In this document: positions 45,362-56,100 of the stretch, piece by piece
How positions within the stretch are numbered: position 1 is the stretch's first letter
Layout: every line of letters starts with the position of its first letter
NCBI GenBank assembly: GCA_903923905.1
Contig: CAIXZH010000119.1
Location: forward strand, 39,176-103,175
Direction of reading: 5' to 3'
From: an uncultured Bacteroidia bacterium
GTDB lineage: Bacteria; Bacteroidota; Bacteroidia; Bacteroidales; Prolixibacteraceae
Length of the DNA stretch: 64,000 nt
Notes under the pieces: model-generated
Databases searched by the model: none
What the model saw: only the letters and a program-made list of their open reading frames with translations
What the model was told of the DNA's origin: nothing
Program-made: the position numbers and the translations under genes

Positions 45362-48301
45362 GTGGAACAAAAATTTATCGTAGCGGTGTCAGAACACCGG
45401 TTATTTGGATTTCTGATTTTGCCTTTCTTCGCAGAAGAGGGGTTGGATGGTAAGTATCTCTCTATATCAAAGCGTGTTCGGGGATATGATCTGGCAGACG
45501 GGAATTTCATATTTTCATCGGTTCAGGCTCAGCTCGTCAGACTTACCGAAAAATACGCAGATGAGAATCTGGCTAAAAAGTATAATAAAAAAGGGACATT
45601 AAACGATTTTTACAAGAATGTGAAAACCGAAGAGTTCAATAAGAAACTCGTTCCATTCGTTGAAGAAATTATGGCCAGATGTCTCGATTTACTTAAAACC
45701 GCAGGAATTCCGGTCTATTTTAAACGGGCAAAATACAATAATATTTACGATGACGATCTTATAGAACTGTGTTATGATGATACCAGGGCGGTATTTAATT
45801 TTCACCGGCTGGAAAATGAGACCAGATATTTCCTGACAATCCGCAACGGTAATGAGCAGCTTTCGTTACTTCACCGAAACATTATTCTGCTTGTGAATGA
45901 GCCCTGCCGGATTCTTTATCAAAACAAACTCTATTTTTTTGAAGATATATCAGGTTCCAAACTTCAGCCTTTTTTTGAAAAGGAGTACATCAGCATTCCA
46001 CGAAAAGTCGAAGAAAAATATTATGGCTCATTTATTCTGAATGCAGTCAGGAGCCAGGAAATTAGCTATTCCGGTTTCGAAATCATCGATCTTGCGGGCA
46101 GGAAAGAGGCCATACTTTCTGTTGGAACTGATCTTTCCGGATATCCGGTATTTATTCCAGTCTTTAAATATAACGATCAGTCCATTCCGGCTGATGATGA
46201 AAGAAAAAAAATTGCGGCCTTTGAGGTCGTCAACGGAAATTATGTTTTCCGACGTTATGAGAAGGACCTGTTTTGGGAAGTTGAGGTGATCAGAGCACTT
46301 CGGCGACTTGGGTTAGAAGGTGAAACACCGAATTTAAAATTGCCTGGTTTACCCGATGATTTTTCACAGGCTTTATATGCAGCAATAGCCTGGCTTTCCA
46401 AACATGATAAAGAATTAAAGGAAATTGGGATTTCTGTCAGTCAGGAAAAACTTGACCATATCTATTTTACCGGTTCACAATCACTTGATGTAAAGGTGAA
46501 CCAGGTGCACGATTGGTTTGATGTTTATGCAATGGTAACTTTTGGGGAATTTTCTTTTCCCTTTGTGAGGTTAAGGAAGAATATATTGGGCCAAATCAGG
46601 GAATTTAAATTGCCTGATGGGCGGATTGCCATACTTCCATTCGAGTGGTTTGCCAGGTATCAGCCGGTTTTTAGTTTTGGAAAACCTGGAGAAGAAGCAA
46701 TCAGGGTACAGAATTGTCATTTCATGTTAATGGAGGATCTCGTTCTGGATCCGGAAGTAACGGTTAATGAAAAACTTAATAAATTAATCAAGGCAGTAAT
46801 TGTCCCACAGGAAAAACCGGATGGGCTTTGCGCATCACTGCGCAATTACCAGCAGGAGGGGTACAACTGGATGTACCACTTATATTCCAATAACTTAGGG
46901 GGTTGCCTTGCTGATGATATGGGATTGGGGAAGACCATCCAGGCACTAACCCTTTTGCTTAAATTAAAGAGGAAGGATACTTCCCATCCTCATTTTAAAC
47001 ACCGGAATTCCGGACAGCTTTCATTGTTTGTTGAAGATGAATCCGCTGTTGAAGAACAACAACCGGCATCCCTGATTGTATTGCCGGTTTCGCTCGTTCA
47101 CAATTGGGAGAAGGAGATCCGCAAATTTGCCCCCTCCTTAAAAGCCTTCGTTTACAGTGGAGCCAGGCGAAGGGAAAAAAGTGATCTAAACGATATCATA
47201 GCCAATTTTGATATCATACTTACCACCTATGGTACGGTCAGAAATGACGCGGATGATATCTCAAAATACGAATTCTTTTACCTAATTCTTGATGAAAGTC
47301 AAACCATTAAAAACAGTGAATCGAAAACTTACAAGACGATTACCAGTATCCGGTCGCAACATCGTATCGTATTGACCGGAACACCAATAGAGAATTCATT
47401 GTCAGATCTTTGGGCTCAGATGAATTTTCTGAACAGGGGATTGCTGGGAAGTAAGAACTATTTTAAACAAGAGTTTATCCTTCCGATTGAAAAAGACAAT
47501 CTTCAGTCGGCAAGCGAGCGGTTACAAAAGCTTATTCATCCTTTTATGCTCCGAAGGACCAAGGAGGAGGTTGCCAAAGATCTTCCCTCCCTTACCGAGG
47601 AGACGATTGTAGTTGAGATGTCACCTGAACAGTCTGAATTCTATGAAAGTGAGAAATCGGCAGTAAGAAATGTTCTGCTCGATAACTTTCAGGAAGATAA
47701 ATTACAGAAATCGACATTCTTTGTATTACAGGCGTTGACACGACTTCGGCAAATTGCGATTCATCCCAAACTGGTTGACCTTAATTCTCCTTTTGAGTCC
47801 GGGAAATTTAACGATATCATGTCAATGCTTTCAATCCTTGTCGCTGAAAATCATAAAATACTGGTATTTTCTTCCTTTGTAAAGCACCTTGAATTGTTTG
47901 TCAGGGAATTTGGAAAAGAAAAATGGAATTATAGCCTGCTTACCGGGAAAACTTTGGACCGGAAACGAGTGATCGATGAATTTCAGGAGGACCCTGAAAA
48001 GAAGATTTTTTTGATTTCGCTTAAGGCTGGCGGCGTTGGACTAAATCTAACGGCAGCAGATTACATTTTTATCACTGATCCCTGGTGGAATCCGGCTGCC
48101 GAGATGCAGGCGATCAGCCGTGCCCACCGGATTGGTCAGGATAAAAAGGTCTTTGTTTACCGGTTCATCTCTGAAAACTCTATCGAGGAGAAAATACAGC
48201 AGTTGCAGGAGAAAAAATCAAAGCTGGCCAGCGATTTTGTAAACTCAAATGATCCTTTCAGGGATATCTCGAAGGACGAAGTCTTGGAACTATTTATCTG
48301 A
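45362..48301 (+). CDS. SNF2-family DEAD/DEAH helicase-like ATPase
   Basis: 979 residues with a GTG start at 45362; no ATG lies nearby in frame. The first 480 residues are a poorly conserved region without a SWIM-type zinc finger. The SNF2 ATPase core starts at about 490, with Walker A DDMGLGKT (near 518), Walker B LILDESQTIKN (DESQ where the family has mostly DEAQ or DEAH), and LTGTPIENSL. The helicase C domain has LKAGGVGLNLTAADYI and ISRAHRIGQ. Such bacterial SNF2 proteins move on double-stranded DNA or displace bound proteins such as RNA polymerase. It is monocistronic. Confidence 0.92.
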   Translation: MEQKFIVAVSEHRLFGFLILPFFAEEGLDGKYLSISKRVRGYDLADGNFIFSSVQAQLVRLTEKYADENLAKKYNKKGTLNDFYKNVKTEEFNKKLVPFVEEIMARCLDLLKTAGIPVYFKRAKYNNIYDDDLIELCYDDTRAVFNFHRLENETRYFLTIRNGNEQLSLLHRNIILLVNEPCRILYQNKLYFFEDISGSKLQPFFEKEYISIPRKVEEKYYGSFILNAVRSQEISYSGFEIIDLAGRKEAILSVGTDLSGYPVFIPVFKYNDQSIPADDERKKIAAFEVVNGNYVFRRYEKDLFWEVEVIRALRRLGLEGETPNLKLPGLPDDFSQALYAAIAWLSKHDKELKEIGISVSQEKLDHIYFTGSQSLDVKVNQVHDWFDVYAMVTFGEFSFPFVRLRKNILGQIREFKLPDGRIAILPFEWFARYQPVFSFGKPGEEAIRVQNCHFMLMEDLVLDPEVTVNEKLNKLIKAVIVPQEKPDGLCASLRNYQQEGYNWMYHLYSNNLGGCLADDMGLGKTIQALTLLLKLKRKDTSHPHFKHRNSGQLSLFVEDESAVEEQQPASLIVLPVSLVHNWEKEIRKFAPSLKAFVYSGARRREKSDLNDIIANFDIILTTYGTVRNDADDISKYEFFYLILDESQTIKNSESKTYKTITSIRSQHRIVLTGTPIENSLSDLWAQMNFLNRGLLGSKNYFKQEFILPIEKDNLQSASERLQKLIHPFMLRRTKEEVAKDLPSLTEETIVVEMSPEQSEFYESEKSAVRNVLLDNFQEDKLQKSTFFVLQALTRLRQIAIHPKLVDLNSPFESGKFNDIMSMLSILVAENHKILVFSSFVKHLELFVREFGKEKWNYSLLTGKTLDRKRVIDEFQEDPEKKIFLISLKAGGVGLNLTAADYIFITDPWWNPAAEMQAISRAHRIGQDKKVFVYRFISENSIEEKIQQLQEKKSKLASDFVNSNDPFRDISKDEVLELFI

Positions 48302-48307
48302 AAATTG

Positions 48308-48340
48308 AAAAGGACGGAACCGGGCGGCTCCATCCTTTTA
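48308..48340 (+). terminator. Probable terminator after the SNF2 gene
   Basis: AAAAGGACGGAACC pairs imperfectly with GGCTCCATCCTTTT around a GGGCG loop, with two mismatches. It follows the stop codon by 7 bases. No long T run follows beyond TTTT. Confidence 0.5.
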
Positions 48341-48674
48341 CTAAAACTAACCAAACTAACTAAACCTAAACTTATGAAAAAAAATGTACTACAAAGATAC
48401 TGGGGTAACGCATAGCTTTCCAAACATTTAGTGTTAAATAATTGTAAAATTGCCCGATTTTTAAATTTACATTATTTTTAGGTTGTGGCTTATTTTTTCG
48501 GTTTCCAAAAAAAGTTTTTGAATTTCATCTAAGTATCAAACTGATTCAATATTCAAAGTCCTTGGGAGTATGATTTGCCAAATCACCAATCACGATTCCA
48601 TTTGGTCGGTAAAAAAACAAATTATATACACCTGAAACATTTGTTGCCAGTCATTTTATTACGGAAAAAATAAA
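48341..48674. other. Intergenic region upstream of secDF
   Basis: About 330 AT-rich bases. I see no ORF, RNA gene or repeat. The secDF promoter lies at its right end. Confidence 0.45.
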
Positions 48675-48683
48675 TATCTTTGC
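48675..48683 (+). promoter_or_regulatory. secDF: -7 promoter element of secDF
   Basis: TATCTTTGC fits TAnnTTTGC and lies 60 bases before the secDF ATG. The -33 box is weak (TTTA, 18 bases upstream). Confidence 0.5.
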
Positions 48684-48742
48684 GTCCTGAGTTTTTTGAG
48701 TATTTAATATAATTCAATACAGATAATTAAACCGTTTATCCA

Positions 48743-51700
48743 ATGCAGAATAGAGGACTAATTAGGCTTTTAGCCATCTCATTAGCTTTAGTATGTTTTT
48801 ATCAGCTTTATTTTACGTTTATTACCTACAGGGTTGAAAGAGATGCGAAAGCTTATGGTATTAAACAGACAAGACTGAAAAATCCGGGAGCTACTCCCAT
48901 GGAGAGTGAGGCTCTTGCCCAAAAGAAAGAGGCTTTGTATCTTGACTCAATTGCCAGTCAACCTGTTTATAATTTTTTAGGTTTACGCAAATACACCTAC
49001 CGGGAAGTTAATGAATATGCAATTCCACTCGGTCTTGACTTAAAGGGGGGTATGAACGTTACGCTTGAGATTTCGGTGGTTGATTTAATCAAGGCAATGT
49101 CCGGTTACAGCACCGATTCAACCTTTAACAGAGCTATTGCCCTGGCCCAGAAAAATGAAAAGACCAACAGTACGGATGACTTTGTTACTTTATTTGGTAA
49201 AGCATTCGAGAAGGTTGATCCAAATGCCAAACTCGCTGCAATTTTCAATACCCTGGATTTAAGAGATAAGGTAAACTTTAACTCCACCAATGCGGATGTC
49301 ATCAAGGTTATCCGCAAAGAGACCAACAGTGCCATTGATAACTCATTTCAGATCCTTCGTACACGTATCGACCGGTTCGGTGTGGCACAGCCTAATATTC
49401 AGCAGCTTCAGACCAAGGGACGTATTCTGGTGGAACTTCCCGGCGTTAAGGACCCAAAACGTGTCAGAAAATTATTGCAGGGAACGGCTAACCTTGAATT
49501 CTGGGAAACTCATGAAAACAGCGAAGTTTATCCTTTCTTATTGGAAGCGAATAAACGTTTGCGCGAAATCAATGAGGCTACAAAAGCTAACGGAGGGAAC
49601 AAGGAATTAGCCAGGCTGACTTCAGCAAAAGATTCAACAAAGACAAAAGCAGGTGATTTACTGAGTGAGGTTAAGAAACATGGTAAAGACTCTCTGGCTG
49701 CAGGATCTGCTGAAGAGATTGCCAAGAATTTTCCTTTATTCTCTGTTTTATCTCCAAGCACTTCACGTGATGGCCAGCTTTTCCGTGGCCCGGTTGTCGG
49801 ATATGCACACAGTAAAGATACAGCTGCGGTCAGTGAATACCTCGCTTTGCCACAGATTAAATCCATTTTCCCACGGACAATCGTGTTCAGGTGGACTGCA
49901 CAGCCTACCCAAAAGGAAGGTAACTTCTATCAGCTGATTGCACTTAAAGTAACCAATCGTGATGGCAAGGCTCCACTGGATGGTGGTGTTGTTACAGATG
50001 CCCGTCAGGATTTTGGACAGAATAAAGCCACCAGCGTGGTTGAAATGAGCATGAACGCCGAAGGATCAAAGATCTGGCAGCGCATGACCCGCGAAAATGT
50101 GGGTAAGAGTGTTGCCGTCGTTCTCGACAATTATGTGCAATCATTTCCGACCGTTCAGGGTGAGATTCCAAATGGTCGCACTGAAATCTCCGGTAACTTC
50201 ACCGTTGAGGAGGCAAAGGACCTTGCAAATATGTTGAAATCGGGTAAGATGCCCGCTTCTGCAAGAATTATGCAGGAAGAGATTGTCGGTCCGACATTGG
50301 GAAGAGAATCGATTCAGAGTGGGATGATCTCCTTCTTTGTCGCATTCCTTCTTGTACTTACCTATATGATTGTTTTCTATAGCAGAGGAGCAGGTTTAGC
50401 TGCCAATATGGCTTTGGGAGTCAATCTTATCTTTGTTGTCGGTATTCTGGCTTGTATCGGAGCGGTACTCACCTTGCCTGGTATTGCCGGTATGGTACTC
50501 ACCATTGGTATGGCAGTGGATGCTAACGTGTTGATTTATGAACGTATCGAAGAAGAGGTCATGGCGGGGAAAGGGGTCCGGCTCGCCATTAAAGATGGTT
50601 TCTGGCATGCCTATTCGGCTATTATCGATGGTCACGTTACCTCCCTGTTGACAGGTATTGTACTTTATATGTTTGGTTCCGGTCCAATCAAAGGATTTGC
50701 AACAACCTTGATCATTGGCATTATTACTTCCCTGTTTACTTCAATATTTATTACCCGTCTGATTTTTGAACGTTGGCTGGATAAAAACAAGAAAATCACC
50801 TTCATCACCGACTGGTCCAAAAACTGGTTGCGTCATGCAAAGGTTCCATTTGTACAGAGCCGTAAATTCTTCTACTTCTTTTCCGGTACACTGATTCTTA
50901 TATCCATATTGTCTCTGACTTTCAAAGGATTGAATTATTCAATCGACTTCAAGGGTGGTCGTACTTATGTCGTTCGTTTCGACCACGATGTGAACGTTGA
51001 AGAAGTTGTAAAATCATTAGCTCCATCATTTGGTACGGCACCTGAAGTTAAAACTTATGGCGGCAATAACCAGGTGAGGATAACCACCGATTACCGGATT
51101 GCTGAAGATGGTGAGAATATCGATTCCGAAATTGAAGGTCTACTTTTTAAAGGGTTAAAACCTTATATCAGCGCAAATGTTACTGAGGATAAGTTCCTTG
51201 CTGATTATCAGCTGAGTTCTCAGAAAGTGGGGCCTACCATTTCTGAAGATATCAAGCGACAGGCTGTTTTAGCTGTTGTTTTTGCACTTTTGATCATCTT
51301 CCTTTATATTGCATTCCGGTTCAGAAACTGGGCTATGGGTATTGGCGGTTTGGTCTCACTGGCACATGATGCAATAATTCTTTTGGGTACCTACTCACTG
51401 CTGGATGGTTACCTTTCCTTCTCGCTCTCGGTCGACCAGTCGTTTATAGCGGCGATCCTGACTGTATTGGGTTATTCCATCAATGACACTGTGGTTGTTT
51501 ATGACAGGGTCAGGGAATACCTTCATATCCATCCGAAGCAGGAAACTTTGAAAACTTTTAACGATGCGATGAACAGTACCCTGCGTCGTACCTTCAGTAC
51601 TTCACTTACCGTTTTAATCGTTTTGGTTGCTATCTTCCTTTTCGGAGGGACTTCAATCAAAGGATTTATATTTGCCATGTTGTTTGGTATTTTCATCGGT

Positions 51701-51784
51701 ACCTATTCATCGGTATTTGTGGCTACTCCGATTGCTTACGATTCGTTACCTAAAAATAAGCGAATTGAGGCAGAGAAGAAGTAA
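48743..51784 (+). CDS. secDF: Protein translocase subunits SecD and SecF, fused
   Basis: 1013 residues, a single-chain SecDF as in other Bacteroidota. It uses the proton gradient to pull exported proteins through SecYEG. The SecD half has the periplasmic P1 region (about 90-500; GLDLKGGMNVTLEI, then RTRIDRFGVAQPNIQ) and six membrane segments with GMAVDANVLIYERI. The SecF half begins near 720 (GLNYSIDFKGGRTYVV) and has GYSINDTVVVYDRVRE. A long insert with low complexity lies at about 270-330 in P1. It is followed by a clear terminator. Confidence 0.96.
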   Translation: MQNRGLIRLLAISLALVCFYQLYFTFITYRVERDAKAYGIKQTRLKNPGATPMESEALAQKKEALYLDSIASQPVYNFLGLRKYTYREVNEYAIPLGLDLKGGMNVTLEISVVDLIKAMSGYSTDSTFNRAIALAQKNEKTNSTDDFVTLFGKAFEKVDPNAKLAAIFNTLDLRDKVNFNSTNADVIKVIRKETNSAIDNSFQILRTRIDRFGVAQPNIQQLQTKGRILVELPGVKDPKRVRKLLQGTANLEFWETHENSEVYPFLLEANKRLREINEATKANGGNKELARLTSAKDSTKTKAGDLLSEVKKHGKDSLAAGSAEEIAKNFPLFSVLSPSTSRDGQLFRGPVVGYAHSKDTAAVSEYLALPQIKSIFPRTIVFRWTAQPTQKEGNFYQLIALKVTNRDGKAPLDGGVVTDARQDFGQNKATSVVEMSMNAEGSKIWQRMTRENVGKSVAVVLDNYVQSFPTVQGEIPNGRTEISGNFTVEEAKDLANMLKSGKMPASARIMQEEIVGPTLGRESIQSGMISFFVAFLLVLTYMIVFYSRGAGLAANMALGVNLIFVVGILACIGAVLTLPGIAGMVLTIGMAVDANVLIYERIEEEVMAGKGVRLAIKDGFWHAYSAIIDGHVTSLLTGIVLYMFGSGPIKGFATTLIIGIITSLFTSIFITRLIFERWLDKNKKITFITDWSKNWLRHAKVPFVQSRKFFYFFSGTLILISILSLTFKGLNYSIDFKGGRTYVVRFDHDVNVEEVVKSLAPSFGTAPEVKTYGGNNQVRITTDYRIAEDGENIDSEIEGLLFKGLKPYISANVTEDKFLADYQLSSQKVGPTISEDIKRQAVLAVVFALLIIFLYIAFRFRNWAMGIGGLVSLAHDAIILLGTYSLLDGYLSFSLSVDQSFIAAILTVLGYSINDTVVVYDRVREYLHIHPKQETLKTFNDAMNSTLRRTFSTSLTVLIVLVAIFLFGGTSIKGFIFAMLFGIFIGTYSSVFVATPIAYDSLPKNKRIEAEKK

Positions 51785-51800
51785 CTGGTCATAAGATTTA

Positions 51801-51835
51801 AAAAAACCCGGTCCTTTATCAGTCCGGGTTTTTTT
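51801..51835 (+). terminator. secDF: Rho-independent terminator of secDF
   Basis: AAAAAACCCGG (51801-51811) pairs with CCGGGTTTTTT (51824-51834), 11 bp, and more T follows. It lies 17 bases after the stop codon. Confidence 0.85.
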
Positions 51836-51879
51836 ATGCCTTACCCGCTTGTTCAGACACAATTCAGGGTGAAAATTTA

Positions 51880-51887
51880 TATCTTTG
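51880..51887 (+). promoter_or_regulatory. tatA: -7 promoter element of tatA
   Basis: TATCTTTG fits TAnnTTTG and lies 17 bases before the ATG at 51905. It shows that the open frame upstream, from 51836, is not the start. Confidence 0.5.
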
Positions 51888-51904
51888 TCAAAAAGCAAAT
51901 TATC

Positions 51905-52174
51905 ATGGGAAATATATTACTTTTTTTCAGCGGCGGCGAGATTATGGTCGTTGTTTTCTTCGTACTACTCTTCTTTGGTGCCGATGCCATACCAGGGTTG
52001 GCGCGCACTATCGGGAAGGGGATGCGCGAATTTAATAAGGCTACCGCAGATCTTAAGAATGAGTTTGAAAACCATACTGCTGATATTAAACAGGATCTTA
52101 CCAACTTGACCGATAAACTTGAGAAGGGAACTTCAGGAACCAAACGCAAAATTGATGAGGAGTTGAAAGAATAG
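51905..52174 (+). CDS. tatA: Twin-arginine translocase subunit TatA
   Basis: 89 residues from ATG 51905. A short N-terminal membrane segment (about 3-25) is followed by an amphipathic helix with the FGADAIPGLARTIGKGMREF pattern and a charged C-terminal tail; this is the TatA/B form. The longer frame from 51836 lies in the secDF terminator and is not used. TatA should form the pore for folded twin-arginine substrates. No tatC is near. Confidence 0.87.
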   Translation: MGNILLFFSGGEIMVVVFFVLLFFGADAIPGLARTIGKGMREFNKATADLKNEFENHTADIKQDLTNLTDKLEKGTSGTKRKIDEELKE

Positions 52175-52190
52175 TAAACCAGAGAGGTTA

Positions 52191-52214
52191 ATAGGCTGCA
52201 GGCTTTAGGCTGTT
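52191..52214. repeat. Short GGCT-rich intergenic repeat
   Basis: ATAGGCTGCAGGCTTTAGGC stands directly after the tatA stop and resembles the stretch at 33159-33196. Confidence 0.4.
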
Positions 52215-52318
52215 TGTATATTTTTTATCGGGCATAATGCAGCACAAGATTTTAAAAGCTTATTTTTGAAAGCTTTAGAGCTATATAACAAGAGTCATAT
52301 TCCAATTATTTTAGATTG

Positions 52319-52972
52319 ATGCTTACCGCTGAGTTACTTGTAAAATCGTTTGGCGACCTGCGGGTTTTGAAGGGAATCTCTCTGGAGGTAAAAAAGGGAG
52401 AGATTGTTGCCATCGTCGGGGCGAGCGGAGCTGGTAAAACAACTTTGCTTCAAATCCTGGGTACGTTGGGGAAACCCGATTCCGGGAAGGTCAGGATTAA
52501 CGGAAAGGATATCTTCTCAATGGGAGAATCAGATTTATCCCGGTTCAGGAATCGGGAAATTGGTTTTGTCTTTCAGTTTCACCACCTCCTCCCTGAATTC
52601 ACCGCCTTCGAGAATGTCTGCATTCCGGGATACATTGCCCGAAGAAACCGGAAAGAGGTGGAAATCCGTGCAAGAGAATTGCTCCAACTCCTTGAATTGA
52701 CCGATCGGCTCGATCATAAACCTTCGCAACTTTCGGGTGGCGAAAAACAACGAGTTGCTGTTGCGAGGGCGCTGATTAACAATCCTGCCATTATCCTTGC
52801 TGATGAACCATCGGGAAATCTGGATTCCCATAATCAGGAGGAACTTTACCGTCTCTTTTTTAACCTGCGTGAGAAATTTGGCCAGACCTTTATCATCGTA
52901 ACCCATGATGAACATTTTGCCGGAATGTCTGACCGGATGATCCATATCAGGGATGGTGTAGTAGAGATCTGA
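52319..52972 (+). CDS. lolD: LolD-like ABC transporter ATPase (lipoprotein release)
   Basis: 217 residues from ATG 52319; a TTG one codon earlier is less likely. All ABC motifs are visible: Walker A GASGAGKT (near 36), the Q-loop in [10 protein letters not shown], signature LSGGEKQR, and Walker [12 protein letters not shown]. The HHLLPEF segment and overall length match LolD, which powers extraction of lipoproteins from the inner membrane with LolC/E. The permease genes are not in this window. Other MacB-like exporters share these features, so the substrate is inferred. Confidence 0.88.
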   Translation: MLTAELLVKSFGDLRVLKGISLEVKKGEIVAIVGASGAGKTTLLQILGTLGKPDSGKVRINGKDIFSMGESDLSRFRNREIGFVFQFHHLLPEFTAFENVCIPGYIARRNRKEVEIRARELLQLLELTDRLDHKPSQLSGGEKQRVAVARALINNPAIILADEPSGNLDSHNQEELYRLFFNLREKFGQTFIIVTHDEHFAGMSDRMIHIRDGVVEI

Positions 52973-53125
52973 ATCGCCTAAAATTTGCAGTTCCCCCTTT
53001 TATTTTTCTCATGATCCATGAACAGGTATTTTACCGGGTTGTTAAACCATTTTTAGGATTCACAGTCTTACAGACGAATTCTGTTATTTCCTCAGGATTT
53101 TGGGGGAGATTAAAAATTAATCAAA

Positions 53126-56100
53126 ATGTTTTTAGAACAATTTTTCGAGAATTCGGTAATTTTATATCCAAATGCGATCGCACTGGAACAAGGTGAAATA
53201 AAATACACCTACACCGAAGTTAATCGGATAGCTAACCAACTGGCCAATTATTTGAAGAATAAGGGTATTGGCCCCGAAGATAAAGTTGTGATCCTGTTGC
53301 CCAGAAGCATGCAGGTTCCGATTATGATGCTCGGAGTCTTGAAAGCCGGTGCGGCATATATCCCTCTGGATCCTGAGATTCCTGCGGAACGGGTTAATTT
53401 TATCATGGGGGATGCCGACGCAAAATTACTCATCACTTCCGACCTGATTCTTGAACGGATAGGATTGCAGCTGAACCATCACCCGGTGTTTAACCTTGAT
53501 CACCAATTTCTTAAATTAAATAATTACCCGGACTTGAAACCAGTGGGTACAAACCGCAGCTGGAGAGATCTTTGTTATATCATCTACACTTCAGGTACAA
53601 CAGGTAAACCCAAAGGGGTATTGCTCGAACATAAAAATGTGGTGAATTATATCCAAGGAGCCCGGAGAATATACCCAATTAATAATTCCGACAGGGCTTT
53701 ACAGGGTTTTTCGGTTTCATTCGATGCTTCCGTTGAGGAAATATGGGTGCCACTTTCTGTTGGCGCCACCCTGGTTATTGGAACCTTTGAAATCATGCGT
53801 TCCGGTGACCGGTTTTCTTCGATTCTTAATGATCTTAACATTACCTTCCTGTCCTGTGCACCTACACTTCTTTCAATGGTTAAAGAGGATATTCCGGGAT
53901 TGAAAATACTCATATTCGGCGGGGAAGTTTGCTCAAAGGACATGGCAGCCAAATGGTGTAAGCCGGACAGGCTGGTCTTTAATACCTATGGGCCGACTGA
54001 GGCAGCCGTTATTGCTACCTATGCGCTTTTGAAGCCAAAGCAAGAGGTTACTATTGGTAAGCCACTGCCAGGTTATGATGTGATACTGGTTAATGCCCAG
54101 GATAAGCTTATACTGGATGGTGAAGAGGGTGAAATACTGATAGGAGGGGAGAGTGTTGCCCGTGGTTATCTGAACAGGGAGGATTTAACGGCTCTGAAAT
54201 TTTTCGAAACGGATCAATACAAGGGTGTTACTGAAAGATATTACCGTTCAGGAGATCGGGCAAAGTATGCGCCAAATGGGGATCTGATATTTATAGGGCG
54301 AACTGATGAGCAGGTAAAAGTCCGGGGGTTTAGAGTGGAACTGGCTGAAATTGAATGTTTGCTCGCAAAATGTGAAGGGGTACAGGCAGCCGCCGTTTCC
54401 CTGGATTGTGATTCCCAACAACTGGCTGCCTTTGTCGTTTTGGGTGACGAAGGAGATATAAACCGTGAAGCGATTGCCCGGTTTTTGAGGCAATCGCTTC
54501 CATATTATATGATTCCTGCTACGTTAGACATAATTGCTTCACTTCCGATGACAACCAGCCAAAAGATTGACCGGAAGAGATTACCTCCTCCTCTGACTCC
54601 TTTGACCTTTTCTTCCCAAAAAACAATCATTCCACCCGTGACGAAAGTGGAACAGGCGATGGTCCAAATCATTGCCCAAAATATACATCGGGAAGATATT
54701 TCCATGGATGATAATTTTTTTGAAGACCTGGGAGGACATTCCTTATTGGCAGCTATCGTCGTTTCTCAAATGCGTGAACTGGAAATGTTCATGAACATGT
54801 CGGTGGTTGACGTTTATAAATTTCCGGTACTCTCTGGTCTGGCACGTGAGCTAGAAAAGAAAAGGCCAGAAACTGATGCAGCTCCGCAAAAAGAGCGGGA
54901 CATTCACACAGCACCCAGGCGAAACTATTATACCTGCACATTTTTCCAGGGAGTGTCACTGGTATTCCTGATCCTTTTCTTCGGGATAGAGTGGCTGGGA
55001 CCATTTTTTGTTTATTCTTATTATTACCAGGCAGATAACGGGGTCTTGTATTCATTGTATATGAGCCTCTTAATGTATTTTGCCCTATTGCCTGCTCTTT
55101 CTGTGATTGCCATAGGATTTAAATGGGCCGTGATTGGTAAAATAAAAGCCGGGAAATATAAACTTTGGGGAAGCTACTATTTCAGGTTCTGGATTGTGGA
55201 TAAAGTGATCAATATTTGCCCCATAGTTTACTTCACAGGTACCAATATCATGAATGTCTTTCTCCGATTGGTAGGTGCAAAAATTGGTAAAAACACCTAC
55301 ATTAACACCTCATCGATATCTGTTTTTGACTTATTTAAAGTCGGGGATAATGTAAGCATAAGCACTGATTGTCATCTTAAGGGTTTTACGATAGCCGATG
55401 GCTATCTGCATATCGGGTCTATTGAACTCGAAGATGGAGCGTTCCTTGGAACAAGGTGTTGCATGGCTCACAACACCAGGATGGAGAAAAACAGTTCAAT
55501 CGAAGATCTTACTCTGATTCCCGAGGGTTTCAAAATTCCTCAAAACGAAAACTGGGGCGGTTCACCGGCGGTGAAGATCGGGATCAACCAACCGCAGGAG
55601 AGCATTAAACTTTGGTCAGTCAAATATTCACTTCTCTCCCTGCTTGGTGTTTTTGTGATTCCATTGATCACTATGGTTGCCTATTTCCCGGGAATGATGT
55701 TAATTGCCCATCTGGACTATTCGTCCGAAGGATACCATTTCCTGTTGATGACCATTGTTATTGGTCTTTCATTTGTCGTGCTCCTTACCCTGATCATCAC
55801 CATACTTAAATGGGTATTGCTCGGGAATATCAAGGAGGGGAAATATCCGGTAAACTCTTTTTTCTATAATAAAAAATGGTTTTTTGACCAACTCATGAAG
55901 CTAAGTCTGCAGGTTATTGGAACACTGTATACCACACTCTATTTGCAATTCTGGTTTAAGATGCTGGGGGTAAAAATGGGGAAGCGGGTGGAAATATCAA
56001 CCGTAGAATTTATTTCACCCGACTTACTCGTGACCGGAGATGAATGTTTCCTCGCTGATTCGGTTTCAATCGGAGCGTCACATGTCAGGAACGGATATAT

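Noticed and set aside
51836..52174. Longer TatA start at 51836
   Set aside because: The start lies inside the secDF terminator and upstream of the tatA -7 promoter box; the ATG at 51905 gives the normal TatA N-terminus.
53011..53196. 61-codon open frame before the Pls-like synthetase
   Set aside because: It overlaps the synthetase start in another frame and shows no coding pattern.
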